Source: Pseudomonas sp. DTU12.3 (GTDB taxonomy: Bacteria; Pseudomonadota; Gammaproteobacteria; Pseudomonadales; Pseudomonadaceae). From it: a stretch of DNA of 64,000 nt. Positions 26,001-33,724 of this stretch are shown here, piece by piece (positions within the stretch are counted from its first letter, which is position 1; each line of letters begins with the position of its first letter). The position numbers were made by a program, and so were the translations under genes. Location of the stretch: positions 4,733,001-4,797,000 of the forward strand of contig NZ_CP027218.1 in NCBI RefSeq assembly GCF_004124275.1, in the 5' to 3' direction. Under the pieces are notes generated by a model, which was given only the letters and a program-made list of their open reading frames with translations, did not search any database and was not told the origin of the DNA.

Positions 26001-26309
26001 GCCGAAGCCCCAGCTCCAGCAGTTGAAGCACCGGCTCCGGTCAGCGCCCTGGCAGCAAACGGCCGCGCGCCAAACGATCCACGTGAAGTGCGTCGTCGCA
26101 AGCGTGAAGAAGAGCGTCTGCAGAAGGAAGCCGAACAGGCTGCCGCTGCTGCTCCGGTTGCTGAAGTGGTCGAGGCAGCTCCTGCCCCGGTCGCTGAAGA
26201 GGCGGTTGTTGAAGCGGTCATCGCTGAAGCACCACGCTCCGTTCAGGACGCGGTAGAGCATCACCAAGAGGCCGAGGAAAAACAACACGAGCCTAAACCT
26301 CTCGTGTAA
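23085..26309 (+). CDS. rne: Ribonuclease E
   Basis: Endoribonuclease and degradosome scaffold, 1,074 residues from ATG 23085 (MKRMLINATQPEELRVALVDG). The N-terminal catalytic half has an S1 RNA-binding region (KGRITRIEPSLEAAFVDFG), catalytic Asp region SIDINSARAT and IVIDFIDM, and the Zn-link CPRCNGTG (Cys401, Cys404). The C-terminal half (from about 500) is low-complexity: Arg-rich repeats of the REERAPRE type (about 620-720) for RNA binding, then long Ala/Pro/Val/Glu stretches. A terminator follows directly. The GC3 bias produces a 1,179-codon open frame on the opposite strand that is not a gene. Confidence 0.97.
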   Translation: MKRMLINATQPEELRVALVDGQRLYDLDIESGAREQKKANIYKGRITRIEPSLEAAFVDFGSERHGFLPLKEISREYFKKAPEGRVNIKDVLSEGQEVIVQVEKEERGNKGAALTTFISLAGRYLVLMPNNPRAGGISRRIEGEERNELREALNGLVAPADMGLIVRTAGLGRSSEEMQWDLDYLLQLWTAIKEASLDRSAPFLIYQESNVIIRAIRDYLRQDIGEVLIDSVEAQDEALTFIRQVMPQYASKIKLYEDSVPLFNRFQIESQIETAFQRVVELPSGGSIVIDPTEALVSIDINSARATKGSDIEETALQTNLEAAEEIARQLRLRDIGGLIVIDFIDMTPAKNQRAVEEKVRECLEADRARVQIGRISRFGLLEMSRQRLRPSLGESSGIVCPRCNGTGIIRDVESLSLAILRLIEEEALKDRTAEVRAQVPIPVAAFLLNEKRNSITKIELRTRARIVILPNDHLETPHFEVQRLRDDSPEAATNQSSYEIAAAAAEVEEVQPAAATRTLVRQEAAVKTAPARANAPVPTEAAAAPAAPAPAPVAVPEPSLFKGLVKSLVSLFATKEEPAAPVAVEKPAAERPARNEERRNGRQQSRNRNGRRDEERKPREERAPREERAPREPREERAPREAREPRETRTEAPVAREERAPRAPREERAPRAPREDRKPRGEREERVRELREPLDAVPVAAAAVAVTAEERPARQPREERAPRPPREERQPRAEQAVAAVAEEEVITAEEQLPEDGSENAEGDRPRRRSRGQRRRSNRRERQRDANGNVIEGSEESESESENAEEPSTADLAAGLAVTAAVASSVISAPAEAQAHEQAERATAAVQETAPVEAPVVEATTPVEVIAAPEVEVAPVQETLPQVEPAPVVVAESTVETVAETVTETVREVREEQTAFNWVAEPAVTEAPAPVAEAEVPQAMVSEPVVAAAEPAPAPVVEAPVVEAPAVEAPVVAEAPAPAVEAPAPVSALAANGRAPNDPREVRRRKREEERLQKEAEQAAAAAPVAEVVEAAPAPVAEEAVVEAVIAEAPRSVQDAVEHHQEAEEKQHEPKPLV

Positions 26310-26324
26310 TTCCCGAAGCCGTTA

Positions 26325-26362
26325 AAAAGCCCCGCCCGGTGAAAACCTGGCGGGGCTTTTTT
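26325..26362 (+). terminator. Intrinsic terminator of rne
   Basis: AAAAGCCCCGCC pairs with GGCGGGGCTTTT across a 12-nt loop, followed by T residues, 16 bp after the rne stop. Confidence 0.88.
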
Positions 26363-26393
26363 ATGCCTCAACTTTAAGCCAAAGCGCTATCCA

Positions 26394-26483
26394 ATGTGGG
26401 AGCGGGCTTGCTCGCGAATGCGGTGTATCATCCACCATTATTGTTACCGGCAGACCGCATTCGCGAGCAAGCCCGCTCCCACA
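26394..26483. repeat. REPIN
   Basis: GTGGGAGCGGGCTTGCTCGC and its inverted copy, about 45-bp spacer, between the convergent rne and MobA-like genes. Confidence 0.9.
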
Positions 26484-26501
26484 GGGAATTTGTGTGAAAG
26501 T

Positions 26502-27098
26502 TCAGGTATGGGGGAAAACCAATGCCTGCGGTACATCGATATCCCACAACACCCCGGGATCATCCACCGTCACCTCAATCACCCGGCCCTGCTCGAACAA
26601 CGGCCGAGCCCCGCGATCACCGCTCAGCGCCAGCAACCCCGCACCAAACGACCGGCCAAACCCCACTGGATGCCCAAATTCGCCATCCTGCACCGGCACG
26701 CTCACCGCATCATCAGCTATGGCTGCGATCACCCGCTCAATACTCGACGGCAAGATAAACGGCATATCCCCCAGCACAATCAGCCAGCCATCCGCCTGAG
26801 GACAAGCCGCGACACCGGCCGCAATGCTGTCGCCCATCCCGGTCGATTCAATCGAGACGACATCGCAACCATAAGCCTGCGCCATGCGCATCGCCTGCGG
26901 TCGCGCCTCGGTCGTCACCAGCACCCGCTTGTCGAGAGCGGCCGGCAGATTCACCAGCACCTGCTCGATCACTGAACGCACCGCGCCGTCGCGACCGGTG
27001 CAATCGGCCAGCAACTTGTCCTTGTCAGCACCCGCCACCTGACGAAAGCGACTGCCCTCGCCCGCCGCCAGCACAATCACTGCGATGGATCGACTCAT
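26502..27098 (-). CDS. MobA/MocA-like molybdopterin nucleotidyltransferase
   Basis: 198 residues. Nucleotidyltransferase motif VIVLAAGEGSRFRQVAGADK at the N-terminus and metal-binding LGDMPFI. Members of this subgroup (MocA) add CMP to molybdopterin, giving the MCD cofactor used by xanthine-oxidase-type enzymes. That fits its position as last gene of a cassette encoding such an enzyme. Its start overlaps the xdhC-like gene by 4 nt (ATGA). Confidence 0.85.
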   Translation of the reverse strand: MSRSIAVIVLAAGEGSRFRQVAGADKDKLLADCTGRDGAVRSVIEQVLVNLPAALDKRVLVTTEARPQAMRMAQAYGCDVVSIESTGMGDSIAAGVAACPQADGWLIVLGDMPFILPSSIERVIAAIADDAVSVPVQDGEFGHPVGFGRSFGAGLLALSGDRGARPLFEQGRVIEVTVDDPGVLWDIDVPQALVFPHT

Positions 27099-28075
27099 GC
27101 GTCCTCCATTGATTTTTTCTGTTTCAACTCGACGCCGTTCTTGATTGCGACGATTTCCGCCAGCAAGGACAAGGCGATCTCCGCCGGCGAATGACTGCCG
27201 ATATGCAAACCGATGGGGCCGTGCAATCGATCAATCGCCTCCACCGACAAGCCTAGCTGAGCGAGATTCTCCCGGCGCTTCAGACTGTTGACCCGCGAAC
27301 CGAGCGCGCCGACATAAAAGGCTGGCGAATCCAGCGCCGTGAGCAGTGCCATGTCATCCAGCCGTGGGTCATGCGTCAACGCGACAATCGCCGTACGTTC
27401 GTCGGTCTGAATGCTCAGCACCGCTTCATCCGGCATGCCTGCAACGAAACGTCCGTGATGCTCTTCCCAGCCATAGACGAACTCGGTACGCGGATCACAG
27501 ATCAGCACTTCAAAATCCAGCAGTCGCGCCATGTCCGCCACATAGCGCGACAATTGCCCGGCACCGATCAACAACAATCGCCAGCGCGGGCCGTAGATCG
27601 CGCGTAAGGTCTTGCCGTCGAATTCGAGCGAATCGGTTTTGCTCGCCGCCGACAGCGCAACCTCACCGGTTTCGATGTTCAGCTCACGGGCGACGATTTC
27701 ATGCGCCTCGCAACGCGCCAGCAACTCGGCGACCCAATGGGGATCGCCGACCCGCTCCTCGGTTAAACGCAATGTACCGCCACACGGCAAACCAAACCGC
27801 GCAGCTTCTTCACGGGTGACACCGTAGGTGATCAGTTGCACCGGCGGCCCGTCGACAGCAATCCGCCCGTCGTGCAGACGCGCGATCAAATCATCTTCGA
27901 CACACCCACCCGACACCGAGCCGATCACCACGCCATCCTCGCGCAATGCCAGCGTCGCACCGGGCGCCCGGGGCGCGGTGCCCCAGGTCTGCACGACACT
28001 GAACAGCACCACCCGTTGCCCGGCGCGGCGCCATTCGAGAACGCTGCGCAGGACATTGAGGTCGACGCTGTCCAT
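27095..28075 (-). CDS. XdhC/CoxF-family maturation factor
   Basis: 326 residues. N-terminal XdhC/CoxI domain (SVVQTWGTAPRAPGATLALR, IGSVSGGCVEDDLIA, FGLPCGGTL with conserved Cys) and a C-terminal Rossmann-like domain (LLLIGAGQLSRYVADMA, YVGALGSRVNSLKR, GLHIGSHSPAEIALSLLAEI). Family members bind Mo cofactor, help its sulfuration and insert it into xanthine-dehydrogenase-type enzymes. Start at 28075 overlaps the upstream stop by 1 nt (TAATG). Confidence 0.9.
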   Translation of the reverse strand: MDSVDLNVLRSVLEWRRAGQRVVLFSVVQTWGTAPRAPGATLALREDGVVIGSVSGGCVEDDLIARLHDGRIAVDGPPVQLITYGVTREEAARFGLPCGGTLRLTEERVGDPHWVAELLARCEAHEIVARELNIETGEVALSAASKTDSLEFDGKTLRAIYGPRWRLLLIGAGQLSRYVADMARLLDFEVLICDPRTEFVYGWEEHHGRFVAGMPDEAVLSIQTDERTAIVALTHDPRLDDMALLTALDSPAFYVGALGSRVNSLKRRENLAQLGLSVEAIDRLHGPIGLHIGSHSPAEIALSLLAEIVAIKNGVELKQKKSMEDA

Positions 28076-30396
28076 TACGCCTCTGCCTTCTGCCAGCCTT
28101 GCAACTGATAACGCACCGGCAGATTGCGGATGCGCTTGCCGGTAGCGGCGAAGATCGCATTGCACAGCGCCGGCGCAATCGGCGGCACACCGGGTTCACC
28201 AACACCGCCCAGCGGCACGTCGCCCGGTGGCGTCACCAGGTGCACCGCGACCTCCTTCGGCGCCAGCGACATGCGCGCTACTTCGTACATGTGGAAGTTG
28301 TCCTGCTGGACCTTGCCGTCCTTGAAGCTGATTTCACCCAGCACCGCATTACCCAGGCCCATTACGCAAGCGCCTTCGAACTGCGAGCGAATGCGCTCAG
28401 GGTTGATCTGCGGCCCGCAATCCACGGCGATATCTGCCTTGTGCACGATCAGCGTGCCGTCGTCTTTAACTTCGACTTCGATCACCGCCGCCACGTAAGT
28501 AACGAAGCTGTAATGCACTGCCAGCCCGAGACCACGGCCCTTGGCCAGTTTGCGCCCCCAACCGGCAGCTTTCGCGGCAGTTTCCAGCACGGCGCGCATA
28601 CGCCCGGTATCGATCGGATAACGCTCGGGAGATTCACCGTAGTTCCACTCCTCGCTCAGCGTGCGCGGGTCGATCTGGCGATCAGGGCCAAGGAGTTTGA
28701 TCTGGTACTTGAGTGGATCTTCACCGGCCTTGTGCGCCAGTTCATCGACAAAACTCTGGATCGCGAAACCATGGGGAATGTTCGACACCGAGCGATACCA
28801 GCCAACCCGCGTGTGCACGCTAGCCTCGGGATTTTCCAGGCGCACATTGGGGATCGCATAAGCCATGTTGGTGAAGCCCATGCCCAGCTCGAATGCCGCT
28901 TCATGGTTCATGCCCGGCGCGAACAGCGCGGTGATGCTCGGCGCCACGGTGCGATGCAACCAGCCGGACGGCATACCGTCCTTGCCGACGCCAGCCTTCA
29001 GGTACTCGGCAGACACGGTATGAAAATACGAGTTGTGGATGTCGTCCTCGCGCGTCCACTGCACCCGCACGGCTTTGCCGGGAAACTCCTTGGCGAGGAC
29101 CGCCGCTTCGACAACGAAATCGGGTTTCGACTTACGCCCGAAACCACCGCCAAGCAGCGTGACATTAAAGGTGACGTTGTCGAACGGCAGGCCAAGGCGC
29201 TCGGCAATTCGCTCGCGGGTGACTTGCGGCGCCTGACTCGGCGCCCACGCTTCACAGACGCCGTCCTTGTAGCGGGCGATAGCAACCATCGGCTCCATCG
29301 GTGCCTGCGCCAGATGCGGCAAATAGTAGGACGCTTCGAGGGTGCTGGCCGCGCTGCTCAAGGCCTTGTCGATATCACCGGTGTTGCGCACCACTTTGCC
29401 GGGTTTCAGCGAAGCGGCTTCCAGCTCCTTGCGATAGGCAATCGAGTCGTAACTGGCATTCGGGCCGTCATCCCATTCGATCTTCAGCGCCTCACGGCCC
29501 TTGATCGCTGCCCAAGTGTTGCTGGCCACCACGGCCACACCACCTAGCGGCTGAAACTCGGAAGGTAACGGACGGCTTTCGATCTGGATAACTTTGAGCA
29601 CGCCGGGGACTTTCAGCGCGGCGCTGTCGTCGAGCGATTTGACCTTGCCGCCATACACCGCCGGACGGGCAATGGTCGCGTACAACATGCCGTCGAAATG
29701 CACGTCGGCGCCATAGACCGCGCGCCCATTGACGATGTCTGCACCGTCGATGGCCTTGGTGCCTTCTTTGCCGATGTAGCGAAATTCCGACGGCTGCTTG
29801 AGGCGCAGACTGTCACGCGCTGGAACCGCCAATGCGCTGGCTGCAGCGGCCAGTTCGCCATAACCCAGCTCGCGCCCGGACGGTGTATGAAGGACTTTGT
29901 GCAATTGCGCGCGGCATTCGCCGACAGGGACTTGCCACTGCGCAGCCGCAGCCTGCTCGAGCATCGTCCGCGCTGCTGCGCCACATCGCCGCATCGGTTC
30001 GTACCAGTGACGCATGCTGCGCGAACCGTCGGTGTCCTGGTTGCCGAAACGCACTTCATCGCCCGGCGCCTGCTGCACTTTGACCTTGGCCCAATCGGCG
30101 TCCAGCTCATCGGCGACAACCATGCTCAGACTGGTGCGCACGCCCTGACCCATCTCCGAGCGGTTGCACACGACGGTAACGCTGCCGTCGGCGGCAATGC
30201 TCACATAGACTTTCGGATCGTCGATCCAGCCATTGGGCATGCCATCGGCGCCGAACTGCTTCGGCTTGTCTTCGGCCAATGCGTCCTGCCAGCCCCAACT
30301 TGCGGCCAGCACCAATGCGCCCGTCGCGCCGACGCCCTTGAGGAAACCCCGGCGACTGAGATTGCTCAGGGCGAAATCATTCGGCAGACGGCTCAT
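28075..30396 (-). CDS. Molybdenum hydroxylase large subunit (IorB-like), Tat-exported
   Basis: 773 residues. N-terminal twin-arginine signal (LSRRGFLKGVGATGALVLAA) predicts export of the folded enzyme to the periplasm. The Mo-binding domain contains CNRSEMGQGVRTSL, LGGGFGRKSKPD, VGWYRSVSN and the catalytic Glu in GVGEPGVPP. It resembles isoquinoline 1-oxidoreductase beta and related aldehyde oxidoreductases; the substrate cannot be read from sequence. The partner 2Fe-2S subunit overlaps upstream by 4 nt. No cytochrome c electron-acceptor gene is present beside it. Confidence 0.88.
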   Translation of the reverse strand: MSRLPNDFALSNLSRRGFLKGVGATGALVLAASWGWQDALAEDKPKQFGADGMPNGWIDDPKVYVSIAADGSVTVVCNRSEMGQGVRTSLSMVVADELDADWAKVKVQQAPGDEVRFGNQDTDGSRSMRHWYEPMRRCGAAARTMLEQAAAAQWQVPVGECRAQLHKVLHTPSGRELGYGELAAAASALAVPARDSLRLKQPSEFRYIGKEGTKAIDGADIVNGRAVYGADVHFDGMLYATIARPAVYGGKVKSLDDSAALKVPGVLKVIQIESRPLPSEFQPLGGVAVVASNTWAAIKGREALKIEWDDGPNASYDSIAYRKELEAASLKPGKVVRNTGDIDKALSSAASTLEASYYLPHLAQAPMEPMVAIARYKDGVCEAWAPSQAPQVTRERIAERLGLPFDNVTFNVTLLGGGFGRKSKPDFVVEAAVLAKEFPGKAVRVQWTREDDIHNSYFHTVSAEYLKAGVGKDGMPSGWLHRTVAPSITALFAPGMNHEAAFELGMGFTNMAYAIPNVRLENPEASVHTRVGWYRSVSNIPHGFAIQSFVDELAHKAGEDPLKYQIKLLGPDRQIDPRTLSEEWNYGESPERYPIDTGRMRAVLETAAKAAGWGRKLAKGRGLGLAVHYSFVTYVAAVIEVEVKDDGTLIVHKADIAVDCGPQINPERIRSQFEGACVMGLGNAVLGEISFKDGKVQQDNFHMYEVARMSLAPKEVAVHLVTPPGDVPLGGVGEPGVPPIAPALCNAIFAATGKRIRNLPVRYQLQGWQKAEA

Positions 30397-30863
30397 GCCT
30401 TGGCCTCCTTCAGATGCGTGGAAGCCTGGCGGATCGCGGTTTTGATGCGGTTATAGGTGCCGCAGCGGCAGATGTTACCGACCATCGCTTCTTCGATCTG
30501 CTCGTCGCTCGGGTTCGGGTTGGTCTTGAGCAACGCCGTGGCCGACATGATCTGGCCGCCCTGACAGAAACCACATTGCGCGACCGCCGTGTCGAGCCAG
30601 GCTTGCTGAACGACTTGCCCGATCGGGTCGGCATGCAGGTTGTCGATGGTGGTGACGTTCTGCCCGATCACCGAGCCGATCGGCGTGATGCAACTGCGCG
30701 CCGGCAAGCCGTCGATGTGGATGGTGCAGGCGCCGCACAGGCCCATGCCGCAGCCGAATTTGGTGCCGTTGTAGCCGGCGACGTCACGGATTGCCCAGAG
30801 CAGCGGCATGTCTTCCGTGACATCGAGTGGATGGTCCTGGCCATTGAGTTTCAGGGTAATCAT
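30393..30863 (-). CDS. 2Fe-2S subunit of the molybdenum hydroxylase (IorA-like)
   Basis: 156 residues carrying two [2Fe-2S] clusters: plant-type CGMGLCGAC with a later C (ARSCITPIG), and the helical-domain cluster CGFCQGGQI plus CRCGTY. It passes electrons from the Mo centre. It has no Tat signal and would be carried out with the large subunit. The ATG at 30863 (MITLKLNG) is favoured; a GTG at 30869 is also possible. First gene of the four-gene cassette. Confidence 0.9.
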   Translation of the reverse strand: MITLKLNGQDHPLDVTEDMPLLWAIRDVAGYNGTKFGCGMGLCGACTIHIDGLPARSCITPIGSVIGQNVTTIDNLHADPIGQVVQQAWLDTAVAQCGFCQGGQIMSATALLKTNPNPSDEQIEEAMVGNICRCGTYNRIKTAIRQASTHLKEAKA

Positions 30864-30990
30864 GGGCACGCCCGCATATTTTTGGTGGTTATGGGGTCGA
30901 GCAATCTGCCGCCGTTGAATCAGCGGTGGTTCACGCAGATCGACTCAGGCTAATCGGCCGATACACATCAGTGAAGCTGAACACTGAACC

Positions 30991-31086
30991 TGTGGCGAGG
31001 GAACTTGCTCGCGCTGAACTGCGCAGCAGTTCTCTGCTTTGAGCGAGGGGCGCTACGCGTCCCAGCGGGAGCAAGCTCCCTCGCCA
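30991..31086. repeat. Divergent REP-like inverted repeat
   Basis: TGTGGCGAGGGAACTTGCTC and its imperfect inverted copy ending GAGCAAGCTCCCTCGCCA. Related to the type-1 REP but with different arms (GGCGAGGG), so a distinct subfamily. Confidence 0.75.
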
Positions 31087-31217
31087 AAGAATTCATTGCT
31101 TGCTGATCTGCATCTGACCGGAGGCTCTCTTGTGCCGACGCGAACGTCTGCAACGGGCCTTTGGTGGAGCAAATGACGGTTATCGTTAGCTCGCTAAGTT
31201 AACCCAGCGTTAACAAA

Positions 31218-31251
31218 AAAGCCCTGCACTTTTTAATCAGTGCAGGGCTTT
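31218..31251 (-). terminator. Terminator downstream of murB
   Basis: AAAGCCCTGCACT pairs with AGTGCAGGGCTTT across an 8-nt loop; on the minus strand six T follow. It closes the leftward exbB-murB operon. Confidence 0.88.
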
Positions 31252-31275
31252 GGATGGCGCCTTGAAAGCGTAGCC

Positions 31276-32295
31276 TCAATACCGATTGGGCTCCATCTCC
31301 AGGTCGACATTGAAACGTTCGGCAATGTCTTTCTGGATACGCTGCGCCAGATCGAGCAATTGCAGGCCGGTTGCCGCGCCGTAATTGACGAGCACCAGCG
31401 CCTGCAATTTATGCACGCCGGCGTCGGCTTCGCGGAAACCTTTCCAGCCAGCACGCTCGATCAGCCAGCCGGCGGCAAGCTTCATCCGCCCGTCCGCTTG
31501 TGCATAGGCCACCACGTCCGGGTGCTGCTGTTTGATCTGCGCGACGATGGCCGGCGACACCAGCGGGTTCTTGAAGAAGCTGCCGGCATTGCCGAGTACC
31601 GCCGGATCCGGCAGTTTTTCGCTGCGGATGCTGCAAATGGCACGGCTGACGTCGGTCGGCGTCGGTTGTTCGATGCCCTGCTCGGTCAGGCGCTGACGCA
31701 CCGGGCCGTATTCCAGGTGCAGATGAGCGACGCGATCCAGTTTGAAACGCACGCGCAGAATCAACCAACGCCCCGGCTGCTGTTTGAACAGGCTGTCGCG
31801 GTAGGCGAAGTTGCATTCTTCGAGCGTAAAATCGCGCAGCTCGCCAGTCTGGCGATCCAGTGCAGTCAGCCCGGCGAACACATCCTTGATCTCGACACCG
31901 TAGGCACCGATATTCTGCATCGGCGCAGCGCCAACGGTGCCGGGAATCAGGCTGAGGTTTTCCAGTCCGGAAAATCCTAGCGCCAGCGTGTGCTGCACAA
32001 ACCCATGCCACGGCTCGCCCGCTTCTGCCTCGATCACCACGCGGTTGCCGTCATCGCTGACAACACGAATGCCACGGGTGGCCATGCGCAGCACCAGCGC
32101 CGCAATGTCGGCAGTCAGCAGCAAATTACTGCCGCCGCCGATCACCAGCAACGGCACGTCGTGAGCAGTGGCATAGGCCAGTGCTTCACGGACATCGGCG
32201 TCGCTATGGGCTTCGGCGAACAGTTGCGCGCGAACATCCACGCCAAAACTGTTGAACGGTTTCAGGGAAACCTGCGGTTGCACCTGCAAACTCAT
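31276..32295 (-). CDS. murB: UDP-N-acetylmuramate dehydrogenase
   Basis: FAD enzyme reducing UDP-GlcNAc-enolpyruvate in peptidoglycan synthesis. 339 residues: FNSFGVD, LVIGGGSNLLL for FAD binding, IPGTVGAAPMQNIGAYG, YRDSLFK, GSFFKNP with the catalytic Ser region, and Glu near the C-terminus. Start overlaps the phosphatase stop by 4 nt. Confidence 0.95.
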   Translation of the reverse strand: MSLQVQPQVSLKPFNSFGVDVRAQLFAEAHSDADVREALAYATAHDVPLLVIGGGSNLLLTADIAALVLRMATRGIRVVSDDGNRVVIEAEAGEPWHGFVQHTLALGFSGLENLSLIPGTVGAAPMQNIGAYGVEIKDVFAGLTALDRQTGELRDFTLEECNFAYRDSLFKQQPGRWLILRVRFKLDRVAHLHLEYGPVRQRLTEQGIEQPTPTDVSRAICSIRSEKLPDPAVLGNAGSFFKNPLVSPAIVAQIKQQHPDVVAYAQADGRMKLAAGWLIERAGWKGFREADAGVHKLQALVLVNYGAATGLQLLDLAQRIQKDIAERFNVDLEMEPNRY

Positions 32296-32756
32296 AACCG
32301 GCCCTTCACTTCGATCAACAATTGGTCACACGCAGCTTCAATCAGATCGAGCACCTGCTCGAAACCTTGATCGCCGTCGTAATACGGGTCCGGCACTTCA
32401 TCGACCAGACCGGCATAGCGACGCAAGAACAAATCCAGTTCGGCCTTGCCGGTGGAAGGCTGCAAAGCCTTGAGGTTGCGCAGGTTGCTGTTGTCCATCG
32501 CCAGAATCAGATCGTAACTGGCGAAATCGGCGCGAGTGACCTGCTGCGCGCGTTGCGCCGACAGGTCATAGCCGCGCACCTTGGCCGCGGCCTGGCTGCG
32601 TTTGTCCGGCGGATTGCCGACGTGCCAGTCACCGGTGCCGGCGGAAGCCACTTCGACCTGATCCGCCAGCCCCGCAGCGCGCAGCTTGTGGCGCAACACA
32701 CCTTCGGCCGTGGGCGAACGGCAAATATTGCCCAGGCACACAAACAGAACGCGCAT
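32292..32756 (-). CDS. Low-molecular-weight protein-tyrosine phosphatase
   Basis: 154 residues with the P-loop CLGNICRSPTAEG (Cys7, Arg13) at the N-terminus and the general-acid Asp in VPDPYYDG. In Gram-negative bacteria these often reverse tyrosine kinases of polysaccharide export, but no kinase gene is nearby. Here it is embedded between kdsB and murB with coupled overlaps on both sides. Confidence 0.92.
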   Translation of the reverse strand: MRVLFVCLGNICRSPTAEGVLRHKLRAAGLADQVEVASAGTGDWHVGNPPDKRSQAAAKVRGYDLSAQRAQQVTRADFASYDLILAMDNSNLRNLKALQPSTGKAELDLFLRRYAGLVDEVPDPYYDGDQGFEQVLDLIEAACDQLLIEVKGRL

Positions 32757-33520
32757 CAGGCCTCCAGCAGGCGACGAACGCGCTCGAGGTCTTCAACCGT
32801 GTCGACACCGGTCGGCGGCGCGATCAACGCATCGGCGACATGAATACGCACGCCGTGCCACAGGGCACGCAATTGCTCCAGCGATTCGGTGTTTTCCAGC
32901 CAGCACGGGCCCCAGCTCACGAAGTCCTGGAGGAAACCGGCGCGGTAGGCATAAATGCCGATGTGACGACGGTACGGCACGCCTTGCGGCAATTGCTCGC
33001 GGCTCTTGGCGAACGCATCGCGCGCCCACGGCAAGGTCGCGCGGCTGAAGGTCAGCGCCAGACCGTTGATGTCGCTGACCACCTTGACCACGTTCGGATT
33101 GAACAGAGTGTCGACGTCCTCGATCGGCTCGGCCAGCGTGGCCATGCGCGCTTCGGTGTGGGCGGCCAGATTGGCGGCGACCTGATCGATCACGCTCGGC
33201 GGGATGAGCGGCTCGTCACCCTGCACGTTGACCACGATCGCATCCGGCGCAAGGCCCAGTTTCGTCGCGACCTCGGCCAGACGATCAGTGCCGGAATTGT
33301 GATCTTCACGGGTCAGCACCACTTCGGCGCCAAAAGCCTTGCAGGCTTCGACGATGCGCGCGTCGTCAGTGGCGACCACCACACGACTGGCGCTGCTTTT
33401 GCTCGCCTGTTCCCAGACATGCTGGATCATCGGCTTGCCGGCGATGTCCAGCAGCGGTTTGCCCGGCAGACGGGTCGAGGCGAAACGCGACGGGATGACA
33501 ACGGTGAAGGCGGTGGTCAT
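32756..33520 (-). CDS. kdsB: 3-deoxy-manno-octulosonate cytidylyltransferase
   Basis: Activates Kdo as CMP-Kdo for lipid A core assembly. 254 residues: VVIPSRFASTRLPGKPL, VVATDDARI, NVQGDEPLI and RHIGIYAYR are KdsB hallmarks. Overlaps the Trm112-like gene by 4 nt and the phosphatase gene by 1 nt. Confidence 0.95.
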   Translation of the reverse strand: MTTAFTVVIPSRFASTRLPGKPLLDIAGKPMIQHVWEQASKSSASRVVVATDDARIVEACKAFGAEVVLTREDHNSGTDRLAEVATKLGLAPDAIVVNVQGDEPLIPPSVIDQVAANLAAHTEARMATLAEPIEDVDTLFNPNVVKVVSDINGLALTFSRATLPWARDAFAKSREQLPQGVPYRRHIGIYAYRAGFLQDFVSWGPCWLENTESLEQLRALWHGVRIHVADALIAPPTGVDTVEDLERVRRLLEA

Positions 33521-33702
33521 TTATCCAGACGCTCGTCGGTGGTCAAGGTGCGCGCTTCGCTTTCGAGCATCACCGGGATGCCGTCGCGGATCGGGTACGC
33601 CAGGCCGGCACCCTTGCTGATCAGTTCGGTCTTGTCGGCGCTGAGCTTGAGCGGGCCTTTGCAGATCGGGCACGCGAGGATGTCGAGCAATTTGGTGTCC
33701 AT
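33517..33702 (-). CDS. Trm112-like zinc-ribbon protein (YcaR family)
   Basis: 61 residues: MDTKLLDILACPICKGPLKL, one CxxC pair, and IRDGIPVMLESEAR. Small Trm112 proteins act as methyltransferase partners in other systems; the bacterial role between lpxK and kdsB is unclear. The ATG at 33702 is better spaced from AGGGA than the ATG at 33708. Confidence 0.9.
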   Translation of the reverse strand: MDTKLLDILACPICKGPLKLSADKTELISKGAGLAYPIRDGIPVMLESEARTLTTDERLDK

Positions 33703-33724
33703 GAACATTCCCTGGATAAAAGAG

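Larger units (their letters stand above)
30864..31275. other. Gene-free region between the Mo cassette and murB
   Basis: 412 bp. The left part should hold the Mo-cassette promoter, but no confident -35/-10 is seen. The middle has a divergent REP-like inverted repeat (30991-31086) and the right end holds the murB terminator. No RNA gene or credible small ORF is seen. Confidence 0.6.

Noticed and set aside
22749..26288. 1,179-codon open frame antisense to rne
   Set aside because: It mirrors the rne codons (GC-rich third positions) and its product is low-complexity Phe/Gly/Arg-rich with no domain; the plus-strand reading is clearly RNase E.
28099..29547. 482-codon open frame antisense to the Mo subunit gene
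   Set aside because: No domain; the opposite strand encodes a complete Mo hydroxylase subunit.
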